Source: Betaproteobacteria bacterium
GTDB lineage: Bacteria; Pseudomonadota; Gammaproteobacteria; Burkholderiales; Burkholderiaceae_C
Assembly (NCBI GenBank): GCA_947453725.1
Contig: CANGHH010000003.1
Coordinates: forward strand, 300,543-364,542
Length of the DNA stretch: 64,000 bases
Reading direction: 5' to 3'
The notes under the pieces were generated by a model. That model saw only the letters and a list, made by a program, of their open reading frames with translations. It ran no database searches and was not told the DNA's origin. The position numbers and the translations under genes were made by a program. Every line of letters starts with the position of its first letter. Within the stretch, counting starts at the first letter, position 1. Below are positions 53,077 through 62,329 of this stretch, piece after piece.

Positions 53077-53136
53077 CGGGACCCTGTAGCCTGTTGACCG
53101 GAGTCCCCGAGTCGGCGTTGGTTTTGCATGTTGCGC

Positions 53137-53418
53137 TCAGACCCGAATGGCAATGATCTTGTCGAAGCCGCTGATCTTCAGCACTTCCAGCGTGGCGGGC
53201 TTGGGCGACAGCAGCGTGACTTTCCCCCCCTTGGCCTTGGCCGCCTTGGCCGCCACCAGCAAAACGCGCAGGCCCGCGCTGCTGACGTAGTCGAGCGCCG
53301 ACAGGTCGATGTCGATGGAATCGACATCGCCGACCAGCAGCGCCCTCAGCGCCTGCTCGTGGGCAGCAGAACTGGCGCCGTCGAGACGGCCGGCGAGTTG
53401 GTAGGAAGTCGTGCCCAT
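53137..53418 (-). CDS. STAS-domain anti-sigma-factor antagonist (RsbV-like)
   Basis: A 93-residue single STAS domain. The phosphorylatable serine is Ser46 or Ser47 in LDYVSSAGLRVLL; strand and helix lengths fit SpoIIAA/RsbV. Such proteins release a target from the HATPase kinase when unphosphorylated. It heads the glutaminase operon and is divergent from a HATPase kinase 117 bases away. This pair plus the PP2C protein supplies all three parts of a partner-switching circuit. Confidence 0.92.
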   Translation of the reverse strand: MGTTSYQLAGRLDGASSAAHEQALRALLVGDVDSIDIDLSALDYVSSAGLRVLLVAAKAAKAKGGKVTLLSPKPATLEVLKISGFDKIIAIRV

Positions 53419-53535
53419 GTTGTAAGGTCCAATGAAGCGTGCGGGGTGAGCGAACAGGAGCGGCTGGATGCAGGAATCTGCTGACCTAATTTACCTTGCT
53501 TTGCCCGGCCTCGGGAGTGCCCGGCCGGGTGCTCG

Positions 53536-53997
53536 GTGCGCGAGGAGAATGCACGACCAGACCTTGCCGAGTACCAACCCTTGTCTGAGCCGATCACCCT
53601 TGAATTGAAGGCCGAACTGGCCGGCCTGGAACAGGCCGATCAGGCGCTCGACGGCTTTGCCGCGCGCATGGCCTGGCCGGAGACGACCTTGTTCCAGCTC
53701 AGGCTGGTCCTCGAGGAAATCCTGATGAACGTCATGGCCCACGGCGCCGATGGCGACCGCCTGCCGCAGGTGCGGCTGCAAATCGCGCAACAGGGCAGCC
53801 TGCTGGTCCTGGAAATCGCCGACGACGGCGTCGCCTTCGATCCGCTGCAGGCACCCGTGCCCGACCTCGACGCCGACCTCGACGACCGCCCCATCGGCGG
53901 CCTGGGCGTGTTCCTGGTTCGCCAATTGACGGACAGCGTGGCCTACCGCCGCGAGGCCGGCTGGAACCGGCTGTCGGTCACCAAGACCGTGCGCTGA
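53536..53997 (+). CDS. Anti-sigma-type HATPase kinase (RsbW-like)
   Basis: A 153-residue GHKL kinase. N-box LRLVLEEILMNVMAHG has the conserved Glu and Asn, G1 is IADDGVAFDP, and G2 is GGLGVFLVRQLTD. The family phosphorylates STAS antagonists and binds a sigma factor or another target. GTG 53536 gives the longest product but lacks a well-placed ribosome site; TTG 53581 is an alternative, 15 residues shorter. It is divergent from the STAS gene. No sigma factor is encoded nearby, so the target is open. Confidence 0.88.
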   Translation: MREENARPDLAEYQPLSEPITLELKAELAGLEQADQALDGFAARMAWPETTLFQLRLVLEEILMNVMAHGADGDRLPQVRLQIAQQGSLLVLEIADDGVAFDPLQAPVPDLDADLDDRPIGGLGVFLVRQLTDSVAYRREAGWNRLSVTKTVR

Positions 53998-54038
53998 CCG
54001 TGCCGCGCCGGGTCCCGCTGGCGCCTGGCGCCGCCGCT

Positions 54039-54455
54039 TCAGCGCATCGACTGGACGAAACTGCCGACCAGGCGCAGCGCACGCCGGCCGTCCGGGGAGG
54101 CCGCTTCCTGCGGCGCCTTGATGATGAAGTCCGCGATTTCCTGCCGGCGTTCGTCGCCCAGACCGGCAGCGGGCCGGAAGGCCATCGACCAGCCTGGAAA
54201 CAGGCGCTCGGTCGCCTCGTTGTCGAGCATGTGCAGGACGCTGTGGTGGCGCGGGTCCTTCATCACCCGTGCGTAGACGGTGGCCACCGCAGCGGCCTCG
54301 CCTTCGAGCAGCTGGATGAAATTGCCGCCCTGGTACAGCAGCAGGCCGGTGACGCCGTCTCGCTCATTGTTGTGCCGCGACACGCGCAGCACGTCCATCA
54401 GTTCCAAGTCGGACAGGAGGCGGGTGGCGGTGCTGAGGTAGACGATACGGCGCAT
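54039..54455 (-). CDS. BLUF-domain blue-light photoreceptor
   Basis: A 138-residue BLUF protein that binds FAD. The flavin-contacting residues are present: Tyr6 in RIVYLS, Asn30 in SRHNNERDGVTGLLLY, Gln48 in NFIQLLEGE, and the Trp/Met region FPGWSMAF (Trp89, Met91). After the domain comes a short helical tail of about 45 residues, with no enzyme domain. It must therefore signal by protein contact. It converges on the HATPase kinase gene. Confidence 0.93.
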   Translation of the reverse strand: MRRIVYLSTATRLLSDLELMDVLRVSRHNNERDGVTGLLLYQGGNFIQLLEGEAAAVATVYARVMKDPRHHSVLHMLDNEATERLFPGWSMAFRPAAGLGDERRQEIADFIIKAPQEAASPDGRRALRLVGSFVQSMR

Positions 54456-54571
54456 GCGGGCATTCGTTTCAAACGTCGCCTGACGGGGGCGGCCGAGAAT
54501 ACCGTAAGGCGTTCGTCCAGCGCGAGCGGCGTCTGCGCCGGCCGCGGAGGCGGCCACGCGGCTGACCGATC

Positions 54572-55507
54572 TCAGCCGTCGCTCTGAAGGATCTCGAAAG
54601 CCGCCTGCAGCTTGCGTTCGTAGCGGGCCGTCGTCGCGGCGGTGGTCTCGGGCGTCCAGGCCATGAAACCCTGGCCCGACTTCATGCCGGTTTCGCCACG
54701 CCCCACCCGGTCGACCAGGCAGGCTGGCACCTCGGTGACGTTCGACAGCGACGGGTAGATGGCCCGCGCCGCACTGCAGACCGAGTCCCAGCCCGAGATC
54801 TCCTTCTGCAGGATCGGTCCGACGGCGGCGTAGCGGAAGCCGAAGCTGTAGCGCACCGCCAGGTCCACGTCCTCGGGCGTGGCGATGCCGGCGTCGATCA
54901 GCGACAGCGCCTCGCGCATCAAGGCGTGCTGGATGCGGTTGGCCAGGAAGCCGGGGATGTCGCGGCGCACCAGCACCGGCTGTTTGCCCATTGCGGTGTA
55001 CAGCTCGCAGAGGCGCTGGCCGAGCGCCGGGTCCGAGGCCTCGCCCAGCACCACTTCGACCAGCGGCACCAGCTGCGCCGGCATGAAGTAGTGGATGTTG
55101 AACATCCGGCGGGCGCCGGCCAGCCCGGCAGCGATCTGCGAGATCGGGAAGCCCGAGCTGTTGCTGCCGATCGGCACGCCGGCCGGCACGCGGGCGTCGA
55201 GGTCGGCGAACAGGGCCTGCTTCAGCGCCAGGTCTTCGGCCACTGTTTCGATGACCAGCCGGACGTCGGTCCAGTCGGTCCAGCCATCGATGGCGCCGCA
55301 TTGCAGGCGCAGCGACCAGTCGGTCGGCGGCTGCGGCAGCAGCGTGCGCACCAGCCTCATCGTGGGCTCGCGGCCGGCTTCGCTGCGCGCCACCGTGCGG
55401 CCCAGCATGACGACGCGGGCGCCTTGCGCCAGAAAACCGGCGGCGATGCCTTGGGCCATGATGCCGGTGCCGACGATGACGGCGCGCAGGCTTGAATGTT
55501 CGGGCAT
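54572..55507 (-). CDS. 3-hydroxyacyl-CoA dehydrogenase family protein
   Basis: A 311-residue NAD-dependent dehydrogenase. The Rossmann motif VGTGIMAQGIAAGF is at the N-terminus. SNSSGFPISQIA, NIHYFMPAQLVPLVEVV (active-site His) and RDIPGFLANRIQHALMREA follow. The family includes 3-hydroxybutyryl-CoA, L-carnitine and L-gulonate dehydrogenases; the single-domain length and acid-sugar neighbours leave the substrate open. It is divergent from the enolase-superfamily gene, 107 bases apart. Confidence 0.85.
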   Translation of the reverse strand: MPEHSSLRAVIVGTGIMAQGIAAGFLAQGARVVMLGRTVARSEAGREPTMRLVRTLLPQPPTDWSLRLQCGAIDGWTDWTDVRLVIETVAEDLALKQALFADLDARVPAGVPIGSNSSGFPISQIAAGLAGARRMFNIHYFMPAQLVPLVEVVLGEASDPALGQRLCELYTAMGKQPVLVRRDIPGFLANRIQHALMREALSLIDAGIATPEDVDLAVRYSFGFRYAAVGPILQKEISGWDSVCSAARAIYPSLSNVTEVPACLVDRVGRGETGMKSGQGFMAWTPETTAATTARYERKLQAAFEILQSDG

Positions 55508-55614
55508 GGGTTCTTTCTGCTTGGACCGCCCTGGTGGCGGGCTGCCTATCATCACGGATGGTCAAGTCCTTCAAGCGGACGGCGCCACCCCCTTCATGGC
55601 CCCAAGGACTGCAC

Positions 55615-56751
55615 ATGCCCCTCATCGAATCCGTCAGCGTGGCCGTGGCCCGCGTGCCGCTGGACCAGGTCACCTCCTTCGCCACCCGCACCGTCAGCGA
55701 ACGTTTCTACGGCCTGGTCAAGGTGCGCAGCAGCGACGGCATCGAAGGCATCGGCTTCTGCTACATCGGCAGCCGCGGTGGTTCGATCCTGAAAGTGGCG
55801 GTTGAAGAACTGCTGGCACCGGTCCTGATCGGCGAGAACAGCCACCGCAGCGAAGGCCTGTGGCAGGCCATGAACCAGGAAGCGCTGTTGCAGGGCCGCG
55901 CCGGCGCGGTGATGCGCGGCATCTCCATCCTCGACACCGCGATCTGGGACCTGAACGCGCGTTCGGTGGGCCTGCCGTTGCACGACTACCTGGGCTGCAT
56001 CGAACGCAGCAGCGTGCCGGCCTATGCCAGCGGCGGCTACTACGTCGATGGCAAGACGCCGGCCATGCTGGGCGCGGAAATGGCCGGCTTCGTCGAGGCC
56101 GGCTTCAGGGCCGTGAAGATGAAGGTCGGTCGCCATTCGCCGGCCGCCGAAGCCGAACGCGTGGCCGCCGCGCGCGACGCCATCGGGCCCGACGTGCTGC
56201 TGATGCTGGACGTCAACAACGGCTGGAAAGACCTGCCGACGGCGATGGCGTACGTGCGCCGCTTCGAGGAACACGACCCCTACTGGATCGAAGAGCCCTT
56301 CACGCCCGACGCCATCGACCTGCACGGCCGGCTGGCGCAGCGCACGGGCGTGACCATCGCCACCGGCGAGATCGAAGTCGGCCGCTGGCGCTTCCGCGAA
56401 TTGATCGATGCGGGCGGCGCCGAGATCCTGCAGACCGACGCCGCGGTTTGCGGCGGCATCAGCGAATGGCGGCGCATCGCCGCGCACGCCGACAGCCGGG
56501 GCATCACGGTCAGCCCGCACTGGTTCCACGACCTGCACGCCCCGCTGGTCGCGGCCACGCCGAACGCGCGCTTCGTCGAGTTCTTCCCCGACGACCAGGT
56601 GCTGAACTTCCGCCGCCTGCTGGACCGGCAGTTGGTCGCCAAGGACGGCCGCCTGGTGCTGCACCAGACGCCGGGCCTGGGCTTCGGTTTCGACGAAGCG
56701 GCGGTCAAGAGGTACAGCGCCGGTGGCCAGGCCTGGACGCTGGTCAAATGA
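55615..56751 (+). CDS. Enolase-superfamily (mandelate racemase/muconate lactonizing) enzyme
   Basis: A 378-residue enzyme that abstracts a proton alpha to a carboxylate. Metal ligands are in LMLDVNNGW, YWIEEPF and ATGEIEVG. The Lys-x-Lys base is in AVKMKVGR and the catalytic His is in SPHWFHDLHAP. This combination fits the mandelate racemase/sugar-acid dehydratase subgroup. AAGGA precedes ATG 55615 with a seven-base spacer. It overlaps the next gene by four bases. A hydroxy-acid or sugar-acid pathway is inferred with the two neighbouring dehydrogenases. Confidence 0.88.
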   Translation: MPLIESVSVAVARVPLDQVTSFATRTVSERFYGLVKVRSSDGIEGIGFCYIGSRGGSILKVAVEELLAPVLIGENSHRSEGLWQAMNQEALLQGRAGAVMRGISILDTAIWDLNARSVGLPLHDYLGCIERSSVPAYASGGYYVDGKTPAMLGAEMAGFVEAGFRAVKMKVGRHSPAAEAERVAAARDAIGPDVLLMLDVNNGWKDLPTAMAYVRRFEEHDPYWIEEPFTPDAIDLHGRLAQRTGVTIATGEIEVGRWRFRELIDAGGAEILQTDAAVCGGISEWRRIAAHADSRGITVSPHWFHDLHAPLVAATPNARFVEFFPDDQVLNFRRLLDRQLVAKDGRLVLHQTPGLGFGFDEAAVKRYSAGGQAWTLVK

Positions 56752-57815
56752 AGGCCGCTTTCACCGTCACTGCGGCCGAACTGCAGCGCTTCATCGCCGA
56801 CATGCTGGCCGCTGTCGGCCTGCCGGCTGGCGACGCCGCAGGGGTCGCCGAACTGATGGCGCAGGCCGACCTGACCGGCGCCGACGGCCACGGCGTGTTC
56901 CGGCTGCCGCAGTACCTGCGCCGCATCCGCGCCGGCGGCCTGAACGTGACGCCGAATATCCGTGCCGAACGCGAGACCAGCGCCAGCGCGGTGATCGACG
57001 GCGACAACGGCATGGGCCACCTGGTGATGCGCCGCGCCACCGAACTGGCCATCGAGAAGGCCAGGGCGCACGGCATCGGCTGGGTCGGCGCCCACCACAG
57101 CAACCACGCCGGGCCGGCGGCGCTGTATGCCGATCTGGCGGCCGACGCCGGGCTGGTCGGTATCTACCTGGCCGTGGGCAGCGCCAACCACATGGCGCCC
57201 TGGGGCTCCATCGAGCCGCTGCTGTCGACCAACCCCATCGCCATCGCGGTGCCCGGCCGCCGCCACGGCACCGTGCTGCTCGACATGGCCACCACGGTGG
57301 CCGCCTACGGCAAGGTCAAGCTGGCGGCACAGCGCGGGCAGGCCATGCCCGAGGGCTGGATGATCGACAGCCAGGGCCAGCCGCTGACCGACCCGGCGCG
57401 TGCCAAGGAAGGCACGCTGCTGCCGATCGGCGGCTACAAGGGCTACGGTCTGTCGCTGATGATCGGCCTGCTGGCCGGCACCTTGAACGGCGCGGCCATG
57501 GGCAGCCAGGTGGTCGACTTCAACGCCGACGACACCACGCTGACCAACACCGGCCACACCATCGCCGTGCTCGACCCGGCGGCCTTCTGCGATGCCGACG
57601 CCTTCCGCGACGAGGTCGACCGCATCGTCGATGAACTGCAGGCCGCTGCCCGGCTGCCCGGCGTCGACCGCATCCGCGTGCCGGGCGAAGGCCGTACCGA
57701 GACGCGGCGCGAGCGCGCCGCCAGCGGCATCCCGCTGCCGGCTGAATTGCGGTCCACGCTGGACAGGCTGGCGGCCGAACTGGGTGTGCCACCGCTGGCC
57801 GGGCAGGGCTGCTGA
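56748..57815 (+). CDS. Ldh2 (malate/L-lactate/ureidoglycolate) family dehydrogenase
   Basis: A 355-residue NAD(P)-dependent oxidoreductase of the Ldh2/YiaK type. Conserved blocks are DLTGADGHGVFRLPQYL, GWVGAHHSNHAGPAA (active-site His), MAPWGSIEPLLSTNP and LPIGGYKGYGLSLM. The family reduces 2-oxo acids or 2,3-diketo sugars, so specificity is not determined. Its ATG overlaps the stop of the enolase-superfamily gene. A terminator-like hairpin follows. Confidence 0.9.
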   Translation: MKAAFTVTAAELQRFIADMLAAVGLPAGDAAGVAELMAQADLTGADGHGVFRLPQYLRRIRAGGLNVTPNIRAERETSASAVIDGDNGMGHLVMRRATELAIEKARAHGIGWVGAHHSNHAGPAALYADLAADAGLVGIYLAVGSANHMAPWGSIEPLLSTNPIAIAVPGRRHGTVLLDMATTVAAYGKVKLAAQRGQAMPEGWMIDSQGQPLTDPARAKEGTLLPIGGYKGYGLSLMIGLLAGTLNGAAMGSQVVDFNADDTTLTNTGHTIAVLDPAAFCDADAFRDEVDRIVDELQAAARLPGVDRIRVPGEGRTETRRERAASGIPLPAELRSTLDRLAAELGVPPLAGQGC

Positions 57816-57822
57816 AGGCCGG

Positions 57823-57851
57823 ACGCCGGCGGCCGCCTGGGCCGGCGTTTG
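57823..57851 (+). terminator. Terminator-like hairpin after the Ldh2 gene
   Basis: Perfect eight-base arms ACGCCGGC (57823-57830) and GCCGGCGT (57841-57848) enclose a ten-base GC-rich loop, with TTT at the end. The U-run is short, but the hairpin lies right after the stop and before a new unit. Confidence 0.55.
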
Positions 57852-57963
57852 GTGCGGCGCTGCTGTCGTTTCATCGCACCGCGCCCGGCGTGGGCATGCG
57901 CGGGCGTTAACCTCACGCCTTTGCATTTCCCTGCGCGGCCGCCTGGCGCGCCGAGCCCACTCC

Positions 57964-59097
57964 ATGCGCATCCTGATTCCTGCCTTGCTCCTTGCCGCGC
58001 TGCTGGCCGCCTGTGGCAAGTCCGACAAGCCTGCACCCGGTGCAGCCGACGCCGCGGCCAAGCCCGCCGTCAAGCTGCTGCTGGCGCCCGAAGACCTGCT
58101 GACGGTGACGGCCAGCACGCTGGCCAGCGGCCCGGTGATCACCGGCTCGGTGCAGCCCGAGCGGCGTGCCGACCTGCGCGCCGAGGTCGCCGCCGTGGTG
58201 CTGCAGATCCTGAAGGACAACGGCGAGCCGGTGAAGGCCGGCGACCTGCTGGTGCGCCTGGACGAGACCGCCATCCGCGACGGCCTGACCTCGGCCGAAG
58301 AGGCGGTTCGCGCAGCGGCCCAGGCTTTCGAGCAGAGCGAGCGCCAGGTGCAGCGTCTCAAGACCTTGCAGCAGCAGGGCATGACCAGCACGCAGGCGCT
58401 GGAAGACGCCGAGGTGCGGCGCAACAACGCGCAGAGCGATCTGGTGGCCGCCAAGTCGCGTGTCGTGTCCGCCCGCCAGCAGATGCAGCGCACCGGCGTG
58501 CGCGCGCCCTTCGACGGCGTCGTCAGCGAGCGCAAGGCCTCGGCCGGCGACACGGTGCAGATCGGCAAGGAACTGCTGAAGGTCATCGACCCGCGCAGCA
58601 TGCGCTTCGAAGGCCTGGTCTCGGCCGACCGCATGAGCGAACTGCAGCTCGGGCAGGTGGTGCGCTTTCGCGTCAATGGCTATGGCCAGGGCGACTTCAG
58701 CGGCAAGGTCCAGCGCATCGACGCGGCGGCCAATGCCACCACCCGCCAGGTCGCCGTCATCGCGACCTTCAGCGACAGGACGGCGGCGCCGCGCGTGGCC
58801 GGCCTGTTTGCCGAGGGCCGCGTCGAGACCGGCCGTTCTCAGGCGCTGACACTGCCAGAGACGGCCGTCGTGCGGGCCGGCGACAACGCCTGGGCCTGGC
58901 GGGTGGGCAGCGGCGGGGTGCTGAACAAGGTGGTGGTCAAGCTGGGTGATCGCGACCCGCGCAGCGGCCTGCTGCCCGTCCTGCAAGGCCTGGCCAGCGG
59001 CGACCGCGTGCTGCGCAACCCGGCCAGCACGCTGACCGAAGGCCAGACCTTCGAGCTGGCATCGTCCACGTCGGGCGCGGCTTCGGCTGCCAGGTGA
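57964..59097 (+). CDS. RND efflux periplasmic adaptor (membrane fusion) lipoprotein
   Basis: A 377-residue adaptor with a lipoprotein signal (LLAALLAAC, lipidated Cys17). After an Ala/Lys-rich linker come the biotinyl-lipoyl half (EVAAVVLQILKDNGEPVKAGDLL), a helical hairpin (residues about 105-160) and the second lipoyl half (TGVRAPFDGVVSERKASAGDTV). A beta-barrel and membrane-proximal domain close it. It precedes the pump by six bases. An outer-membrane channel gene is absent, so a shared TolC-like protein is expected. Confidence 0.92.
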   Translation: MRILIPALLLAALLAACGKSDKPAPGAADAAAKPAVKLLLAPEDLLTVTASTLASGPVITGSVQPERRADLRAEVAAVVLQILKDNGEPVKAGDLLVRLDETAIRDGLTSAEEAVRAAAQAFEQSERQVQRLKTLQQQGMTSTQALEDAEVRRNNAQSDLVAAKSRVVSARQQMQRTGVRAPFDGVVSERKASAGDTVQIGKELLKVIDPRSMRFEGLVSADRMSELQLGQVVRFRVNGYGQGDFSGKVQRIDAAANATTRQVAVIATFSDRTAAPRVAGLFAEGRVETGRSQALTLPETAVVRAGDNAWAWRVGSGGVLNKVVVKLGDRDPRSGLLPVLQGLASGDRVLRNPASTLTEGQTFELASSTSGAASAAR

Positions 59098-59103
59098 ACC
59101 GCC

Positions 59104-62100
59104 ATGTTCCTGTCTGAATTCAGCATCAAGCGGCCGATCGCGATGATCGTGATCATCGTGGCCCTGATGGCCTTGGGCCTGCTCGCGCTGTCCAAGCTGC
59201 GGGTCAACCAGATCCCGGATGTCGAGCAGCCGGTGCTCGTCGTGGCCATTCCCTACCCGGGGGCATCGCCCGACACGGTGGAACGCGAGATCGTCAACCG
59301 CATCGAGAAGGCGCTGCAGGGCATCGCCGGCATCGACCAGCTGCGATCGACTTCCAGCGAAGGCAGCGCCCAGCTGGTGCTGATCTTCAACTTCGACAAG
59401 AACATGGTGGTGGCCGCCGACGAGGTACGCAACGCCATCGCCTCGGTGCGCTACAAGCTGCCGATCGAGATGCGCGAGCCCATCCTGCAGCGCGTCGACC
59501 CCTCGGCCCAGCCGATCATGCAGATGGCGCTGTCGTCCAGCACCTTGTCGCATGCGGCGATTTCGCGTCTCGGCGAAGACCAGCTGGCCGACAAGTTCCG
59601 CGGCATTCCCGGCGTCGCCGTGGTCAACATCAATGGCGCGCTGAAGCGCGAACTGTCGGTGTTGCTGAAGAGCGAGAAGCTGCGCGAATACGAGGTCTCG
59701 GTGACCGAAGTCGTGGCCGCGCTGCGCGCGCAGAACGCCACCGCGCCGGTGGGCAAAGTGCGCGGCACGCTGGAAGACCAGAGCATCCGGCTGGTCGGGC
59801 GCATCGAAACACCGAAAGCCTTCGAACAAATCGTCATCAAGCGCCGCGGCAGCGAAATGGTGCGCCTGGGCCAGGTCGCCACGGTGCAGGACGGCTTCGC
59901 CGAACTGGCCGGCTTCTCGGTGCGCAACAGCTTCCCCAACGTCGGCATCTCGGTGACCCGCACGCGCGAAGCCAGCACCGTGACGGTGGCCGACAGCGTG
60001 CGCAAGCTGGTCAAGGAGATCAACACCACGTTGCCGCCCGGCACGAAGCTGGAAGTCACGCAGGACGGCGGCGAGAACGCCTACAACAGCCTGCGCAACG
60101 TCATCGACGCGCTGAGCTTCGGCGCGATGCTGACGGTGTTCGTGGTCTACGTCTTCCTCAATTCCTGGCGCAGCACGCTGATCACCGCGCTGTCGCTGCC
60201 GACCTCCGTCATCGCAGCCTTCATCGCCGTCTGGCTGGCCGGCTTCACGCTGAACTTCATGAGCCTGCTCGGCCTGAGCTTGGCCATCGGCGTGCTGATC
60301 GACGACGCCATCGTCGTGCGCGAGAACATCGTGCGCCACATGGAAATGGGCGAAGACCGGCGCACGGCGGCGCTCAACGGCACCGCCGAGATCGGCTTGG
60401 CGGTGGCCGCCACCACCTTCAGCATCGTCGCCGTCTTCGTGCCGGTGGCCTTCATGCCCGGCGTGTCGGGCGAATGGTTCCGGCCTTTCGGCGTCACCGT
60501 CGTGGCTTCGGTGCTGGTCAGCCTGTTCATCAGCTTCACGCTCGATCCGATGCTCTCGGCCTACTGGGGCGACCCCGCCGGCCAGCACCTGAAGGAAAAG
60601 CGCGGCATCAGCAAGCTGCTGGGCCGCTTCAACGACTGGTTCGACCACCAGGCCGAGCGCTACGGACGCCTGATTGCCTGGGCGCTGCACCACCGCCGCT
60701 GGATGGCGCTGTTCGCCGCGGCCAGCCTGGTCGGCGCGCTGACGCTGCAGGGCAAGTACGGCGGCACCAGCTTTTTCCCGTCGGCCGACGCCGGGATGAT
60801 CGCCATCGACGTGCGCACGCCGCCCAGCAGCAGCCTGGAGTATTCGCGGCTGAAGGTTGAAGCTGCCGCCGCGCTGGCCCGCACGCTGCCTGAAACCATC
60901 GCCACCAACAGCAACGTCAACGCCAATGGCGGGCGCGTCTATGTCGACATCGGCAAGAGCGTGAAGCGCCAGCGCATGGCCGCCACGATCTCGGGCGACC
61001 TGCGCAAGTTGACCGCGCGCCTGGTCGGCGCGGAATACGTGGTGCTCGACGACTTCAACAACGGCGTGCAGAAGCCGGTGCAGATCAAGTTCACCGGCAC
61101 CGACACACGCCAGCTGCTGGAGATCACCAACGCCTTCATGGACCAGCTGCGCAAGGTGCCGGGCGCGGTCGACGTCGGCCTGTCGGAGCAGGATCCGCAG
61201 AACGAGCTGAAGATCGAGCTCGACCGCGGCCTGGCCAACACCCTGGGCATTTCGGTCGGCGATGCGGCGCAGGCCCTGCGCGTGGCCTTCGCCGGCGTCG
61301 AGGTCGGCGATTGGGTCGACCCGAGTGGCGAGACGCGCGACGTCTCGGTGCGCCTGGACCCGGCCGACCGCGTCGACGCCAGCAACATCGAACGCCTGCC
61401 GATCGCCGTCAGCGGCAGCAACCAGATGGTGCCGCTGGAGCAGATCGCCAAGGTGACGATGGGCAAGGGCCCGAGCCAGATCCAGCACAGCGACGGCAAG
61501 CGCACCATCAGCGTGGCGGCCAACGCGCAGGGCCGCGCACCCGGCGAGGTGACCGCCGATGCGATGAAGATCGCGCGGGCCACCACCTACCCGCCGGGCT
61601 TCGGCCTGGAGCTGGCCGGTTCGTCGAAAGACCAGCAGGAGGTCTTCAAGCAGATGGGCATCGCGCTGCTGTCGGGCATCGCGCTGATGTACCTGGTGCT
61701 GGTGATGCAGTTCAGCTCGTTCACGGCGCCGCTGGCGGTGATGATGTCGCTGCCGCTGTCGCTGATCGGCGTGGTCCTGGCGCTGCTGCTGACCAAGGGC
61801 ACGCTGAACCTGATGAGCCTGATCGGCGTGATCATGCTGATGGGCCTGGTGGCGAAGAACGCCATCCTGCTGCTCGACGCCGCCCGCATGCTGGAGGCCA
61901 CCGGCATGGACCGCGAAGAGGCCCTGATGGCGGCCGGCAAGAAGCGCTTGCGGCCGATCCTGATGACCACCTTCGCGCTGATCGCCGGCATGCTGCCGGT
62001 GGCCATCGGCCTGGGCGAGGGCAGCGAGTTCTACCGCCCGATGGCGGTGGCCATCATCGGCGGCACCATCACCAGCACCTTCCTGACGCTGCTGGTCATT

Positions 62101-62319
62101 CCCAGCTTTTACGACAGCATCGAGAAGTCGCGTGACGGCGCCATCGCCAAGTTCCACCAGCGTGACGCGCGCTGGCCGACGCTGGTCGCCTTCCTCGTCA
62201 CCAGCCTGGAAGCGTTGGCCACCCTGCTGATGCTGCGCCTGCTCTGGCGCCTGCTGACGCGGGCGCTGGCCTGGGTGCGCCGCGGTGGCTGGCGGCGGGC
62301 AGCCACGGTCGGCATCTGA
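59104..62319 (+). CDS. RND efflux pump, HAE family inner-membrane transporter
   Basis: A 1071-residue proton-driven exporter. MFLSEFSIKRPIAMIV is the usual N-terminus. TM4 has GVLIDDAIVVRENIVRH with the essential Asp pair. TM10-12 include LMSLIGVIMLMGLVAKNAILLLDAARM and KRLRPILMTTFALIAGMLPVA. Two large periplasmic loops are present. The last ~45 residues add an extra hydrophobic segment and basic tail beyond the normal end. The substrate class cannot be assigned; the TM4 Asp pair indicates hydrophobic/amphiphilic rather than heavy-metal efflux. Confidence 0.94.
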   Translation: MFLSEFSIKRPIAMIVIIVALMALGLLALSKLRVNQIPDVEQPVLVVAIPYPGASPDTVEREIVNRIEKALQGIAGIDQLRSTSSEGSAQLVLIFNFDKNMVVAADEVRNAIASVRYKLPIEMREPILQRVDPSAQPIMQMALSSSTLSHAAISRLGEDQLADKFRGIPGVAVVNINGALKRELSVLLKSEKLREYEVSVTEVVAALRAQNATAPVGKVRGTLEDQSIRLVGRIETPKAFEQIVIKRRGSEMVRLGQVATVQDGFAELAGFSVRNSFPNVGISVTRTREASTVTVADSVRKLVKEINTTLPPGTKLEVTQDGGENAYNSLRNVIDALSFGAMLTVFVVYVFLNSWRSTLITALSLPTSVIAAFIAVWLAGFTLNFMSLLGLSLAIGVLIDDAIVVRENIVRHMEMGEDRRTAALNGTAEIGLAVAATTFSIVAVFVPVAFMPGVSGEWFRPFGVTVVASVLVSLFISFTLDPMLSAYWGDPAGQHLKEKRGISKLLGRFNDWFDHQAERYGRLIAWALHHRRWMALFAAASLVGALTLQGKYGGTSFFPSADAGMIAIDVRTPPSSSLEYSRLKVEAAAALARTLPETIATNSNVNANGGRVYVDIGKSVKRQRMAATISGDLRKLTARLVGAEYVVLDDFNNGVQKPVQIKFTGTDTRQLLEITNAFMDQLRKVPGAVDVGLSEQDPQNELKIELDRGLANTLGISVGDAAQALRVAFAGVEVGDWVDPSGETRDVSVRLDPADRVDASNIERLPIAVSGSNQMVPLEQIAKVTMGKGPSQIQHSDGKRTISVAANAQGRAPGEVTADAMKIARATTYPPGFGLELAGSSKDQQEVFKQMGIALLSGIALMYLVLVMQFSSFTAPLAVMMSLPLSLIGVVLALLLTKGTLNLMSLIGVIMLMGLVAKNAILLLDAARMLEATGMDREEALMAAGKKRLRPILMTTFALIAGMLPVAIGLGEGSEFYRPMAVAIIGGTITSTFLTLLVIPSFYDSIEKSRDGAIAKFHQRDARWPTLVAFLVTSLEALATLLMLRLLWRLLTRALAWVRRGGWRRAATVGI

Positions 62320-62329
62320 GGCGCCCGCG

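Noticed and set aside
53549..53608. Short 19-codon frame starting at ATG 53549 after GAGGAG
   Set aside because: The spacer to the ATG is only one base and the frame lies within the HATPase gene; not enough to call a leader peptide.
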